DNA of 64,000 nucleotides. It comes from Natrialbaceae archaeon (GTDB lineage Archaea; Halobacteriota; Halobacteria; Halobacteriales; Natrialbaceae). The stretch covers positions 51,742 through 115,741 of the forward strand of contig PWMF01000215.1 in assembly GCA_003559215.1 (NCBI GenBank), read 5' to 3'. A model generated the notes under the pieces. It ran no database searches, was not told the origin of the DNA, and was given only the letters and a program-made list of their open reading frames with translations. The position numbers were made by a program, and so were the translations under genes. Each line of letters starts with the position of its first letter. The first letter of the stretch is position 1. Positions 9,276 to 18,952 of this stretch are shown piece after piece.

Positions 9276-10220
9276 CTAATCCCCGGAGCGCGGGCGACCG
9301 GGGCTCGAGGCGGGCGGGGACGAACCGGCCGTCGGTTCGGCGGCCCCGCTCCCCCGCCGAAGCCGTCGCTTGGCACGCCCGGCGAGGTTTTTCAGCAGGA
9401 TACGTCCCGAAAACGAGAGGCTGTGGCGCAGTTTCCGGTAGTAGACCTCGCCCAGCTCGGCCTCGGGGACGGTCGTCGGCTCGAACGTCGGATCCCGAAG
9501 GTTGGCGAAGCCCTCGCTCAGCAGCGAGATCTGTCGGCCCACGACGCGGTCGAAGACGTCCCACAGCGTGGGGCAGTCGTCGATCGGGACGTCGTCGTAC
9601 GCGACGATCTCGCCGCCGTCGATCGACTCGTTCAGCCGCTGGAGCGTGGCGCCGCATCGGTCCTGCCCGTCGTGAAACACCGCCGGCGGCCCCATCCCCC
9701 GGTACGATCGAATGTCGGCTGGGTGGAAGCTCAGCACCCCGAACTCGGGCGCCTCGAGGATCGGTCCGCGGACGAGTCCGAAGCCGAAAAGCACCAGCGC
9801 GTCACACTCCTCGGCGACGCGATCGACGACGGCGTCCGGAAACTCGTACCAGGTGCCGTCGGTTTCGGGCTCACACCGGACGTGGTCGGCCTCGGCGAGG
9901 GCGGCGACGTTCTCGACCGATTGGCGCCGCCAGAGCGGCCGCTCCTCGCCGATCAGCTTGGCGAGGTTGCGCTCAGCGAGCACGAGCGCCCACGCCCGCT
10001 GGCGCCCGAAAAGGCCGACGAACTGTCGGGCGTCCGCCAGCCCGAGCCGGTTTCGCGTGTTCCACGCCTCGGGGTCGCTGTCGGCTTTCTCCTCGTTAGT
10101 AACGACCAGCGACACCGTCACGTCGTGGTCGGCCTGTAGCTGCTCGAGGGCACGGACCTGCCACTCGTTGAGGTAGGAATCGGCCAGGATCCCGATCGTC
10201 TTCGGCCCGGATCGTGTCAT
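9276..10220 (-). CDS. Formyltransferase-family protein
   Basis: The 314-residue protein has the formyl transferase fold: FGFGLVRGPILEAPEFGVLSFHPADIRSYRGMGPP corresponds to the catalytic N/S-x-H-P segment of methionyl-tRNA and sugar formyltransferases, with His and a downstream Asp in DDVPIDDCPTL. It lacks the C-terminal tRNA-binding domain, and its last 35 residues are a basic, Ser/Pro-rich tail. Archaea do not formylate initiator tRNA, so a sugar-nucleotide or other small-molecule substrate is more likely. A stand-alone gene; the next minus-strand gene upstream encodes PadR. Confidence 0.75.
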   Translation of the reverse strand: MTRSGPKTIGILADSYLNEWQVRALEQLQADHDVTVSLVVTNEEKADSDPEAWNTRNRLGLADARQFVGLFGRQRAWALVLAERNLAKLIGEERPLWRRQSVENVAALAEADHVRCEPETDGTWYEFPDAVVDRVAEECDALVLFGFGLVRGPILEAPEFGVLSFHPADIRSYRGMGPPAVFHDGQDRCGATLQRLNESIDGGEIVAYDDVPIDDCPTLWDVFDRVVGRQISLLSEGFANLRDPTFEPTTVPEAELGEVYYRKLRHSLSFSGRILLKNLAGRAKRRLRRGSGAAEPTAGSSPPASSPGRPRSGD

Positions 10221-10402
10221 GGTACGTTCGTCCGCCCGTCTCCCCCTTAGTTACAGTCACCGTGCGTTCGGTTACGGGCTCCGAACAGAAGGGTAGACTC
10301 GCTCGTTACATCCCCGTCGAACTCAGTTCGGCAGCGAGCGGGAGCGCTCGGCTCGATACGGACTCGTCGCCGGGCGCTCGAAGACAGGAAGAAAAGCGGC
10401 GA

Positions 10403-10693
10403 CTACGACTCCGAGAGCAGTTCCTCGACGTACTGCTGTTCCCACTCCCGGCGCGCCTCGAGTTCGCGCTTGCCCCGCCGCGTAACGGTGTAGAAGTTCG
10501 TCCGTCGGTCGACCTGGCCCTTTTCGACGAGCCCCTTGTCGACGAGCGTGTCGAGGTTCGGATACAGCCGTCCGTGGTGGATGTCCTTCTCGTAGTACCC
10601 CTCGAGTTCCTCCTGGATCGCCAGCCCGTGGGGCTCGTCCTGCCCCTCGATGACGTACAACAGGTCCCGTTGAAAGCCGGTTAAATCGTACAT
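10403..10693 (-). CDS. PadR-family transcriptional regulator
   Basis: The 96-residue winged-helix protein has the PadR signature: DLTGFQRDLLYVI at the start, HHGRLYPNLDTLVDKGLVEKGQ as recognition helix and wing, and RTNFYTVTRRGKRELEARREWEQQ. Such proteins bind as dimers to operators near their own and nearby promoters. The upstream region has an AT-rich box (10715-10725) about 27 nt from the ATG, so the mRNA is probably leaderless. The target gene is not obvious. Confidence 0.92.
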   Translation of the reverse strand: MYDLTGFQRDLLYVIEGQDEPHGLAIQEELEGYYEKDIHHGRLYPNLDTLVDKGLVEKGQVDRRTNFYTVTRRGKRELEARREWEQQYVEELLSES

Positions 10694-10708
10694 GTTTTCT
10701 CGATTGAG

Positions 10709-10730
10709 CTATTGATATAATACGATATCG
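10709..10730 (-). promoter_or_regulatory. Promoter of the PadR gene
   Basis: On the minus strand GTATTATATCAAT precedes the PadR ATG by about 27 nt and overlaps a CGATATCG palindrome at its upstream side. The palindrome next to the TATA element is a plausible self-binding operator, but this is inferred only from position. Confidence 0.45.
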
Positions 10731-10790
10731 GAATCGAACCGATCCCTGAACCGAGTCCGCTCGTCCCGCTCGGACGGTCTCGAACGACGG

Positions 10791-10931
10791 TTATTTTGAG
10801 AGGGCCACGTCGGTACCGCGACACTCGGGACAGATTCGTTCGCCCCCGACCCTCGGATCCTCGTCACGAACCCTCCAGTTGAGTTCGTTCGCCTCCCCGC
10901 TCCAACGACACGTTCGACACTCGGATCGCAT
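10791..10931 (-). CDS. Small zinc-ribbon protein (46 aa)
   Basis: From ATG 10931 the protein reads MRSECRTCRWSGEANELNW and ends ICPECRGTDVALSK. It has two CxxC knuckles (CRTC and CPEC) about 30 residues apart, a minimal zinc ribbon. Upstream codons in the same frame have a non-haloarchaeal composition, which favours this internal start. Such micro-proteins are abundant in haloarchaea and some are regulatory. It lies just upstream of PadR on the same strand. Confidence 0.6.
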   Translation of the reverse strand: MRSECRTCRWSGEANELNWRVRDEDPRVGGERICPECRGTDVALSK

Positions 10932-11141
10932 CGAGTCCGGTACACCGCGGGAAATGATACCTCTTTTTGCACGGTAGCGAACAGGTGTCCGGATCGACCG
11001 AATCGGCGAGACACACTCGAGGGACAGCCTCGTGGCTGTAAAACGCACACGCGGCGAACGTACAAGAAGGACGAACCCCGACGACACCCTCGCGGTGGCA
11101 CCGTAGTTGGTCGAACGGAGCGGTCCGGCTCCGGGATCCGC

Positions 11142-11318
11142 TCACTCGGTCGTCGCGTACGGATCGGTCGGCCTACTCTCCAGTACTTCGAACGACGTAC
11201 CCCCGCAGGAACACTGGCGGACGCCGATCGGCTCGATCGCTCCGCCGTCGGACTGCCGGACTGCGAATACGTTTCCACACTTCGTACACGTCCCGGCAGC
11301 CCTGGTTTTGGACGCCAT
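11142..11318 (-). CDS. Small zinc-ribbon protein (58 aa)
   Basis: ATG at 11318, TGA at 11142-11144. The protein begins MASKTRAAGTCTKCGNVFAV and contains CTKC and a CSCGG element separated by about 22 residues, followed by an acidic end (TSFEVLESRPTDPYATTE). The CxxC/CxC pattern marks a zinc ribbon. It is too short for ordinary length cut-offs. With the 46-residue gene 210 bp downstream it forms a pair of tiny zinc-binding genes upstream of PadR. Confidence 0.6.
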   Translation of the reverse strand: MASKTRAAGTCTKCGNVFAVRQSDGGAIEPIGVRQCSCGGTSFEVLESRPTDPYATTE

Positions 11319-11991
11319 ACCTGTCCTATCAGTATCGCTCGATATAAGCCGTCCGTGAATTCGAACGTAGTACCCGGGCTGTTACTACGGGAGTAACAAC
11401 TTCGATCCACGACAGGGTGACAGCGCGTCGCGTTCGACCGCCGCTGTAGCCAGAACCCGCCTCGAGCGAGAGCGGACGGCGGTAAGGGGCCGAGTCGATT
11501 CAGCCCCGACTGACGGTCGACCATTCCGAGAAAGCGCGCGAGGTGAAGTCCCGCTTCAGCTCGCTCCGTGTGGTTCGTGTGTAGATGGTTCGTGGTGCGA
11601 GGTCGGTGGGATTGAGGGCATGACCTCTGACCGTTAGGGCAGTTCGAATAACTCCCCCACCGACCACGTTGTTCTACTTAGGGTGGTTATAATAATCTTT
11701 TTATTAGTCAGGCATAATAAGAAGTTCAGCTGACCAGCTAAACATACTAGACGAGGCGCGGTTTCGACCGTGGATCGACCTCTTGCACGGTCGATCCTCG
11801 AGTCGACGGGGTTCCCGGACGAGCCGATGTTCCAGTCGCTCGGAACGCAGAGTTCGAAACCTCGCGAAAGAGCAGCGATGGGGGGGGAGGGGAGTGGCCG
11901 GGGAACCCCACGAGCGATGCGTGTCAGAGGCGGTATTCCGCCGAACGTTTCCCACAACACCGTATTGAAATAAATACTTTCTGTCCGACTT
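11319..11991. other. Intergenic region, no gene recognised
   Basis: About 670 bp between the zinc-ribbon gene and the 3' end of the large fusion gene. The centre (11685-11730) is strongly AT-rich with TTATAATAATC and TTTTTATTAG, suitable for a promoter or for transcription stop of the converging fusion gene. A G-run occurs at 11879-11892. Open frames here lack the acidic composition of the neighbours. Confidence 0.5.
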
Positions 11992-14900
11992 TTAGTTTTG
12001 CCTGTCGGCCCAGGCGAGGAACAGTTCCTCCTTCGAGGCCAATCCCTCGTCGGGCAGGGCGTGCTCGAGGACGTAGCTACTCGCCTCGTGTTCGTTGTCC
12101 CACATCGCCTGGTGGGCCTCCGGAAGGTCGTCCCAGTCGACGACCTCGGGGTCGGTGAGATCGATCTCGCCAGCGTCGATCGCTTCGTTCAACTGTTCGA
12201 CCTCGTAGGCGTTGCTGAGGTGCGTGCCGAGGATTTCGGCGGTCGGCATCAACACCTCGCGCTGGCGCATCCACACCTGTGGGGCGTACATCGAGTACCG
12301 CCGATCGGCCATCTCCTCGCTGTAGACCACCCGGCCGGTGTGTGGCTTCGTGAGCATCGTGCTGACGAACAGCGCGTCGTGGTCGGCCCGCTCGAAGACC
12401 ACGTCGGGGTAGCCCCGCGGGTTCTTTGGCGTCCGGAGGTGCTCGCCGACGGCCTTGCCCAGCGGCTTGAACACCTCGTCGGTGATCGACTGAACGACCG
12501 CTCTGAACGCCTCGGGATCCGCCTGTGCGTCGGGCAGGTCGGGCAGGGTCTCGGGCCAGCGGAAGTCGTCCTCGCGCCGTCGCAGGTCCTCGAGGCTGAC
12601 GGTGCCCTCGACGGCGTCGCCGAAGCCCAGCGACTGGACGAACTCCTGTTGTTCGTCGGTGTAGGCGACGACGGCGATCCGGGCGCCGGCCTCGCGGGCG
12701 TCCTCGATCGCTCGCAGCCCGGTTTCGTCGACGACGCCGTCGTCGCCGGTATCGGTGCCGTAGTAGATCAGGACGCCGTCGCCGGCCCGGACGTCCGCCC
12801 GTTCGAACATCGCGTCGGGCGTCGACGCCCCCGATTTCCCGAGGAACGTCAGGTAGTACCCCGTCGAGGCGCCGTAGAACGTGAGCTTCCCGCCTTCCTC
12901 GAGGAGCTGGAAGCTCCGGGGGAACGAGAGCTCTCCGGCGTGGCTGACGGCGTAGTCGGCGTGGTCGCCGTCGTGGTGGGCCTCGTAGGTCTCGACGAAC
13001 TCGCGGCCCGCCTCCTTCCAGTCGTCCCACTCGTCTTCCTCGCGGGGGATCCGCCCCCAGATGTCGTCGTAGGGGTCAGCGGTGCGGTCGAGGGCATCGG
13101 CGCCGAGGCGTTCGATCCGCTCGGCGCGCTCCTCGCTCGAGCACAGTCCCGTCACGTCGACGTCGTTGCGGGCGGCGAGTTTCGTCGTCTCCCAGCCCGT
13201 CCCGGTCGAGGCGCCCTCGACGAACATCGACGTCTCGGGCTCGATGTCCAGCGTCGTAAACAGCGCCCGCCAGACGGTACCCGTCGCGAGGACGTAGGCG
13301 CCGGCTTGCTCGATCGTCGCCTCCTCGGGGATCGGCAGCACCTGAGGTCCCTGTGCGAGCATGAACTGCTGGTGGCTGCCGTTGGGCCCTTCGTACCCCT
13401 GAATCGAGAAGTCGGCGTACATCGGATCTAGTCCCATCGTCGGCGAGAGCAGGTCGCTCTGGCCGGAGTAGATCGTCACCAAGTCGCCGACCGAGACCCG
13501 TCCCTCGCGGACGACCGCCTCGCCGGCGTCGACGATCAGCGCGACCCCGCCGCTGCCGGTGACGTGGTAGTCCTGATCGTGGCTGTCGAACTGACTGACG
13601 GGAACCCCCGTGATCGCCCAGATGTCGTTAAAGTTGACCTCGCTCGCGAGGACGTAGACGAGCACCTCGTTCGGCCCGGGCTCCTCGACGGGGACGATTT
13701 CCTCGATCTCGGCCTCCTCGGGGTCGCCGTGGTCGGCTTCACCGGTCTCGTCGTCCTTGCGGACTAGCTGGGCGTACTGGTAGTCCGGGATCTCGTCGAC
13801 GCCCGGGTAGAACGGCTCGCCCGCCGGGAGGAGTCGGCCCTCCTCGAGCAGTTCCCGCTCCTCCTCGGGCGAGGGCGAGAACCGCTCCCGGGTCGGAAGC
13901 GGCTCGCTGGCCCGGTCGAGGAACTTCTCGATCCCCGCTTTCCCGCCCTCGGGGTCGACGACGGCCTCGGCGAAGTGGGTCGCCTCGCGCTCGAGACCAG
14001 CCTCGAGACCCTCCTCAAATCCTGCCTGAATCGCCGAAATCGCTCGCTCGAACGCCTTCGAACGGCCCTCGCTCGCGTGTTCGCACTGGGCTCGGTTCCG
14101 CTCGATGATCCGGTCTTCGAGCACCGCCTCGGGGAACTCGCCCGGCTCCATCCACGAGGAACGGCTCTCGAGGCGACGTTCGCGCGCGTCCGCCAGGGTA
14201 TCGCCCGCGCCGGTAACGTGTTCGCGGGCGAGCTCCGACGCCCGAATCCGGGCCGTCCGGTCGGTTTCGAGTTCGTCGACGAGGCCCGTCTCGAGGGCCT
14301 CCTCGGCGTCGACGGTGCGGCCGTTCGTGATCAGCGCAACGGCGTCCCGGACGCCGTCGGTCCCGCGGCGTTCGGCCAGCAGGCGGGGGAGTCGCTGGGT
14401 GCCGCCGTAGCCCGGGATCAGGTTGAGGTTGAGTTCGGGCTGCCCGAACGACGCGCTCCGCTCGGCGACGGAGTAGTGAGCCGCGAGCTGAAGCTCGTTG
14501 CCCCCGCCCAGCGCCGCGCCGTTTATCGCGGCGACCACGGGGACGGAAAGCTCCTCGATCCTGCGGAACGCCTCGTGGGCCTTGTTCGGGAAGGCGACGG
14601 CGTCCTCGAACTCGTGGACCTCCTCTAAGAACTGCTCGACGTCCGCGCCAGCGACGAAGTTCGACGGCCCCGCACCCGTCACGACGACCGCGCCGACGTC
14701 CTCGCGGCGATCGAGATGTTCGAGGACGGTGTTGAGTTCGTCTAACGCCCGCTCGTTGAGCGCGTTGACCGGCGGGCTGTCGATCGTAACCGTCGCGATC
14801 CGCTCCTCGCTTGCCCCCCGGACGTCGTTGTACTGGACCGTGATGTTACGGTACTGCTCGAGGATCTCCTGTTCGGCGGCGAGATCCTGGCGGCGACGCC

Positions 14901-17412
14901 AGCGCTCGCACTTCGGCCGAACGCCCTCGACGACGTCGGGGTTTTTCAGCGTGCTCGTGTCGCCGATCGGCTCGCGGTTGAGCATCGCGGTCAGCATCCG
15001 GCGCATGTACTTCCCCGAACGGGTCTCGGGGAACGCCTCGACCTCGATGAACGTCTCCGGAACGGCCGTGATCCCCTTCTCCTCGCGGACCAGCCCCGAG
15101 AGCCGGGCCTCGACCTCGTTGGTGAGCCGCTCGTCGGGTTTGGTCTGGACGAACGCGACGGGCGTCAGCCCCTTCTCATGGTGGTCGGCGCCGACGACGA
15201 CGGCGTTTGCCACCGGTGAGTCGGGGTTGATCCGCTTGTCCTGGAGGATCGCACCCTCGATCTCCTCGGTGCCCATCCGGTGGCCCGAGACGTTGATGAC
15301 CTCGTCGGAGCGGCCGTGGAGGCTGAAGGAGTCGTCGGCGTACCGCTTGGCGACGTCGCCCTGCAGGTAGGCGTACTCGCCGTCCTTTTCGACCCAGTAG
15401 ACGTCCTCGAAGCGCTCGTCGTTGCCCGTCCACTCGCCCGACCAGTCGGCGCCGTCCCACCCCTCGAGGTCGCCCCAGACGTACCGCATCAGGTACGGAT
15501 ACGGCTCCTCGACGATGATCTCGCCCCGTTCCTCGAGGTCGGCCTCGCGCCACTCGCTGGTGCCGTCGGCGTACTCCTCCTCCTCGACCCAGACGTTCCC
15601 GAACACCCAGGGCAGCGGGTAGGTGTGGGCGTCCGCCCGGAGCTCGAAGTCGTCGTTCCCGAAGAAGTGGGTCCAGACGATCCCGCCGTGTTCGGTCGCC
15701 CAGTAGGAGTTGATGTACCGCTCGCAGACCTCTTCCATGCCGAACTCCTGGACGGCCGGGCTCACTGGCTCGGCACAGAAGGTTGCGACCCGCAGGGAGT
15801 CCGTGCTCCACTCGCGCATGTCCGCGACGCTCTCGTCGTCCTCCATGATCCCCTTCAGGAAGGTTACGCCGGCCTTGAAGACGGTCGCGCCGTAGCGCTC
15901 GATCACCGAACTGAACCGGCCCGCGTCGGGGTAGACGGGCGCGCCCTCGAGTAAGATGCTCGTCGTCCGAGTCGTCAGCGAGGCGCTGACGAGGTAGGAC
16001 TGGCCGGTGATCCAGCCCGGATCGGCGATGACGAAGATCGTGTCCTCACCCGGTACGACGTCGAAGGAGACCTTCATCGTGTTCGCGATCCCTGCGGTGT
16101 AGCCGCCGTGGACGTGGACCACGCCCTTCGGCTTGCCCGTCGAGCCGCTGGTGAAGATGACGAACAGCGGGAACTCCGCGTCGACGGGAACGGGGCGGGA
16201 GCTGGCCCACAGCGCTCGGACCAGCTCCCGGTCCTCGAGTGCGAGCAGGTCGTCGTAGCTCTCGAGATCGAACCCGGCCTCGCGGGCCTGGGCGAGAATG
16301 TCCTGGCGGGCGTCGGCGATCAGGTCGGCCGACCAGTCGTCCCGGTCGTGCATCTGAATCTCCTGGGCCGTGTGTTCGACGACGACTACCCGCTCGAGGC
16401 GTTCCTCGGAGTCGACCAGCGCCCGTGCGATCTCGGTACGGATCTCCGAGAGCGCCTCACCCGAGAGGTCGGCGAACGTCTCGAGGGCATTGCCGACCCC
16501 GCGCATCGCCTGGCCCCGTTCGACGGTGGCCTCGCCCTCGATCGCCTGCGCGACCCGCTCGCGGATCGCCTCGGCGTGGCGCCCGCCCAGGTCGAGTTCC
16601 TCGAGCGTGCGGTCGACGATCTCGAGGACGGTCTCGACGGGCAGGTAGTCGTCGAGCGCGGGATCCGCGTACCGTTCCTTGTACGGGACGATCTCGGCGT
16701 TGCGGTAGCCGCCGTCGCTCGTGATCAACACGTCCGCGCCCAGTCGGGCGATCCGGTCGGAGAGGGTCTTGTCGCTGAACCCCCCGAAAACCGGAGTGTA
16801 GACGATCCCGAGGCGTTTGGCGGCCTCGGTGTAGTAGAGCTGCTCCATGATGTTCGGCATGTTCAGCGCGATGCGATCGCCCGTCTCGAGGCCGAGATTT
16901 TGTAGGACCTGGGCGGCCTCAGCGACCCGAACGAGCAGCTCCCGCCTCGAGACGTCCTCGGAGACGACCGGGCCGCCGCGGCCGTCGTTTTTCGACTGGT
17001 CCCAGCGGTCGCCCTCGAAGTGAAACGCGGTCTCCTCGCCGTGGCCCGCGAGCACGTGGCGGTCGACCTCGTTGAAGCAGGCGTTGGTCAGCCCGCCCGA
17101 AAACCACTCGTACAGCGGGGCCTCCGAGTCGTCGAAGGCGACGTCCCACGGCTCGTGGCCCTCGGGGTAGTCGCGGCTCGCTCGAGCGCCCGTCTCGGCG
17201 TCGAACCCGGTCCACTCCCCGTCCTCACACGAGAGCCACGCGCCCTCGTCGTCGTGGTACCAGTGGATCTCCCGTTTGGCGATCGAGCCGTGGAACGCCC
17301 CGGGATCGTCGCGGGCCCGCTCGCGGTACCGTTCCCAGTCGTCCCGCGTGCGGATCGGGTTCGATCGCACGTCGTCGGTGCTCGGCCCCTCCTCGTCGGA
17401 GTGTTGGCTCAT
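11992..17412 (-). CDS. pcs: Trifunctional propionyl-CoA synthase-type fusion (ligase-hydratase-reductase)
   Basis: One open frame of 1806 residues joins three enzymes. Residues about 1-850 are an AMP-forming acyl-CoA synthetase: ATP loop FTSGSTGKPKG (about 420-430), SYWATEHGG, and the catalytic Lys in PETRSGK (about 801). Residues about 860-1120 are an enoyl-CoA hydratase with both catalytic Glu (GGGNELQL, about 973; GQPELNL, about 993). Residues about 1210-1800 are an MDR reductase of the crotonyl-CoA reductase type (ATGTVWRAL, VEGASTGTGWET). This order and length match propionyl-CoA synthase of Chloroflexus, which turns 3-hydroxypropionate into propionyl-CoA via acryloyl-CoA. The activity here is inferred from architecture. 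All three active sites look intact. Confidence 0.87.
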   Translation of the reverse strand: MSQHSDEEGPSTDDVRSNPIRTRDDWERYRERARDDPGAFHGSIAKREIHWYHDDEGAWLSCEDGEWTGFDAETGARASRDYPEGHEPWDVAFDDSEAPLYEWFSGGLTNACFNEVDRHVLAGHGEETAFHFEGDRWDQSKNDGRGGPVVSEDVSRRELLVRVAEAAQVLQNLGLETGDRIALNMPNIMEQLYYTEAAKRLGIVYTPVFGGFSDKTLSDRIARLGADVLITSDGGYRNAEIVPYKERYADPALDDYLPVETVLEIVDRTLEELDLGGRHAEAIRERVAQAIEGEATVERGQAMRGVGNALETFADLSGEALSEIRTEIARALVDSEERLERVVVVEHTAQEIQMHDRDDWSADLIADARQDILAQAREAGFDLESYDDLLALEDRELVRALWASSRPVPVDAEFPLFVIFTSGSTGKPKGVVHVHGGYTAGIANTMKVSFDVVPGEDTIFVIADPGWITGQSYLVSASLTTRTTSILLEGAPVYPDAGRFSSVIERYGATVFKAGVTFLKGIMEDDESVADMREWSTDSLRVATFCAEPVSPAVQEFGMEEVCERYINSYWATEHGGIVWTHFFGNDDFELRADAHTYPLPWVFGNVWVEEEEYADGTSEWREADLEERGEIIVEEPYPYLMRYVWGDLEGWDGADWSGEWTGNDERFEDVYWVEKDGEYAYLQGDVAKRYADDSFSLHGRSDEVINVSGHRMGTEEIEGAILQDKRINPDSPVANAVVVGADHHEKGLTPVAFVQTKPDERLTNEVEARLSGLVREEKGITAVPETFIEVEAFPETRSGKYMRRMLTAMLNREPIGDTSTLKNPDVVEGVRPKCERWRRRQDLAAEQEILEQYRNITVQYNDVRGASEERIATVTIDSPPVNALNERALDELNTVLEHLDRREDVGAVVVTGAGPSNFVAGADVEQFLEEVHEFEDAVAFPNKAHEAFRRIEELSVPVVAAINGAALGGGNELQLAAHYSVAERSASFGQPELNLNLIPGYGGTQRLPRLLAERRGTDGVRDAVALITNGRTVDAEEALETGLVDELETDRTARIRASELAREHVTGAGDTLADARERRLESRSSWMEPGEFPEAVLEDRIIERNRAQCEHASEGRSKAFERAISAIQAGFEEGLEAGLEREATHFAEAVVDPEGGKAGIEKFLDRASEPLPTRERFSPSPEEERELLEEGRLLPAGEPFYPGVDEIPDYQYAQLVRKDDETGEADHGDPEEAEIEEIVPVEEPGPNEVLVYVLASEVNFNDIWAITGVPVSQFDSHDQDYHVTGSGGVALIVDAGEAVVREGRVSVGDLVTIYSGQSDLLSPTMGLDPMYADFSIQGYEGPNGSHQQFMLAQGPQVLPIPEEATIEQAGAYVLATGTVWRALFTTLDIEPETSMFVEGASTGTGWETTKLAARNDVDVTGLCSSEERAERIERLGADALDRTADPYDDIWGRIPREEDEWDDWKEAGREFVETYEAHHDGDHADYAVSHAGELSFPRSFQLLEEGGKLTFYGASTGYYLTFLGKSGASTPDAMFERADVRAGDGVLIYYGTDTGDDGVVDETGLRAIEDAREAGARIAVVAYTDEQQEFVQSLGFGDAVEGTVSLEDLRRREDDFRWPETLPDLPDAQADPEAFRAVVQSITDEVFKPLGKAVGEHLRTPKNPRGYPDVVFERADHDALFVSTMLTKPHTGRVVYSEEMADRRYSMYAPQVWMRQREVLMPTAEILGTHLSNAYEVEQLNEAIDAGEIDLTDPEVVDWDDLPEAHQAMWDNEHEASSYVLEHALPDEGLASKEELFLAWADRQN

Positions 17413-17762
17413 TATAAACCATCATGAACGGTCCCCGTCAAGAGTGTTTTGCGGGCCGCAAAACGCTCGGGGTACTGCCGACTGGTCCTGGTAATACGTA
17501 GCATGGGCCTTCCAACGGTACGTACAGGGCGAGTAGATAACGGAGCAGTCATCAACCTCATCGATGGCTGTCAAGAGTGGCATGCTGAATAGAGAGGATT
17601 AGTGCAGCACAACGACTCCGTTTGTTTCACGCCGAAAGTGGTGAACTATCCGCTCACTACAGAGGATGGATCCATCACAACGACCGGCTTTATTTCGATC
17701 AGTTGGCTCTGTACTGCGCAAAAGAGAAGCGTGCAAACTTACCGCAGAATCAGCCAGAGACC
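17413..17762. other. Intergenic region, no gene recognised
   Basis: About 350 bp upstream of the fusion gene, with lower GC than the flanks from 17500 on. I see no clear TATA box at -27 for the fusion gene (TTTATAAT directly abuts its ATG). Open frames are short and lack family features. It may be a remnant of transferred DNA. Confidence 0.4.
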
Positions 17763-18053
17763 TCACTCGTAGTGGATTCGTAGTTTGTCTCCGTCAATTT
17801 GAACATCGTAATCGGCAACAGTGAACGAAACAGAAATTGCCTCCTTATCAGTAACAAGCGCATCAAGTGCTTCCGGATCGATAAAATCATACAGTGGGTC
17901 ATCGAGCACTGCGGGGAGATGAACCGGTCTAACGTCTTCCAAAGAAGCAAGAGCATCGATGACGGCCATACTTGGTGCTACATCTGCCCAATCGCATTGA
18001 CTCTGGACTGACTTCCGGCGTGTGTTATGGTTCGTCACAAATTCTAGCAGCAC
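17763..18053 (-). CDS. HalOD1 output-domain protein
   Basis: The 96-residue protein contains the complete haloarchaeal output domain 1 pattern: a start like PSMAVIDALASLEDV, then the PLYDFIDPEALDAL core and a final two-strand part ISVSFTVADYDVQIDGDKLRIHYE. HalOD1 is found alone or fused to response regulators in haloarchaea and is thought to mediate signalling output. Here it is stand-alone. Base composition is lower in GC than neighbours, which suggests transfer or relaxed selection. The start is ambiguous: the domain needs most of the N-terminus, so ATG 18053 is kept. Confidence 0.8.
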   Translation of the reverse strand: MLLEFVTNHNTRRKSVQSQCDWADVAPSMAVIDALASLEDVRPVHLPAVLDDPLYDFIDPEALDALVTDKEAISVSFTVADYDVQIDGDKLRIHYE

Positions 18054-18331
18054 CGCACTCGGTTATACTTGGTGTGAGGTTGTGAGTGAAAACTCTCCTC
18101 CGCCTTTCGCCTGCACTGAGCGTTCGACCCTTCCCGTTGAACGCGCTCTCTGTTGTACCACATTCGCGCTATGTATTCAGCACGGCTCACCCAATATATC
18201 CATTAGGTGATAGAAGGGGTGCCGTTAGATGCGCACGCGCTACGTAACGCGAACGGTTTTAAGCGAATCGTAGCGGAGAACGGCGGTCTGTGCCGCGTAG
18301 TCGACGGTAATTCGGAGTACGTCGACTCACG

Positions 18332-18886
18332 TCACTGCAACTCGAGTTCGAACCCCCACGTTCCGTGCTCGCCGTACTCGTGTGCCACTCGGTACGTCCC
18401 GGGCTCCGGACACGAGTCCCCCAGTTCCTCGTCGACCGGCGCGACCGCGTACCGCTGCTCGATGGCGTCGCCCGGCTCGAGGACCGTCTCCACCTTGACG
18501 TCGTCGCGGGCGATCCCCCGCTCTATCCGGGCACAGCCCCCGTCATCGAGCACGGCGGCGGCAACTTCGTCTTCCAGTCCGACCTCGAGTTCGTCGGTAA
18601 CCTGTCGTTGCGGAAAGGCGAACTCGGACTGCGACTGCGTCCACGTCGCCGGTTCGTCGCCCTCGTTTTCGACCGCGATATCCAGCGTCGGAACGTCGGT
18701 CTCCGACAGCGCCTCCTCGACGGGTTCGATCCCGAACGAGAGCGGCTCCGGGTCGTCGTCGACGGAGGCAATCGAGAGCGTCATCTCCGGGTCGGTTTCG
18801 TGCGCGTCAGTCGCCCCGCCCAGACACCCGCTGGCGGACAGCCCGACCACGCTGCCGACGCCGGCGAGGACCGTTCGTCGATTCAT
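18332..18886 (-). CDS. Haloarchaeal lipoprotein, unknown function
   Basis: The 184-residue protein has a twin-arginine leader (NRRTVLAGVGSVVGL) and a lipobox ending SASGC at residue 21, so it is predicted to be Tat-exported and lipid-anchored outside the membrane. The mature part is a beta-rich domain that resembles proteinase-inhibitor/immunoglobulin-like folds (TLDIAVENEGDEPATW; GTYRVAHEYGEHGTW). No catalytic residues are evident. A second lipoprotein gene follows upstream on the same strand. Confidence 0.75.
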   Translation of the reverse strand: MNRRTVLAGVGSVVGLSASGCLGGATDAHETDPEMTLSIASVDDDPEPLSFGIEPVEEALSETDVPTLDIAVENEGDEPATWTQSQSEFAFPQRQVTDELEVGLEDEVAAAVLDDGGCARIERGIARDDVKVETVLEPGDAIEQRYAVAPVDEELGDSCPEPGTYRVAHEYGEHGTWGFELELQ

Positions 18887-18952
18887 ACGAGGCAGTTCGC
18901 AGTTTCTGTCAAAAACTCTTCTTCACGGTGAAACCGCTATTTTACCCTTCGT

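Noticed and set aside
10709..11524. 271-codon frame over the zinc-ribbon genes
   Set aside because: Composition is Arg/Ser/Cys-rich; the two small zinc-ribbon frames on the same strand explain the sequence better.
17690..17720. IS-like end (GGCTCTGTACTGC) upstream of the HalOD1 gene
   Set aside because: No transposase, no matching inverted end and no target duplication were found.
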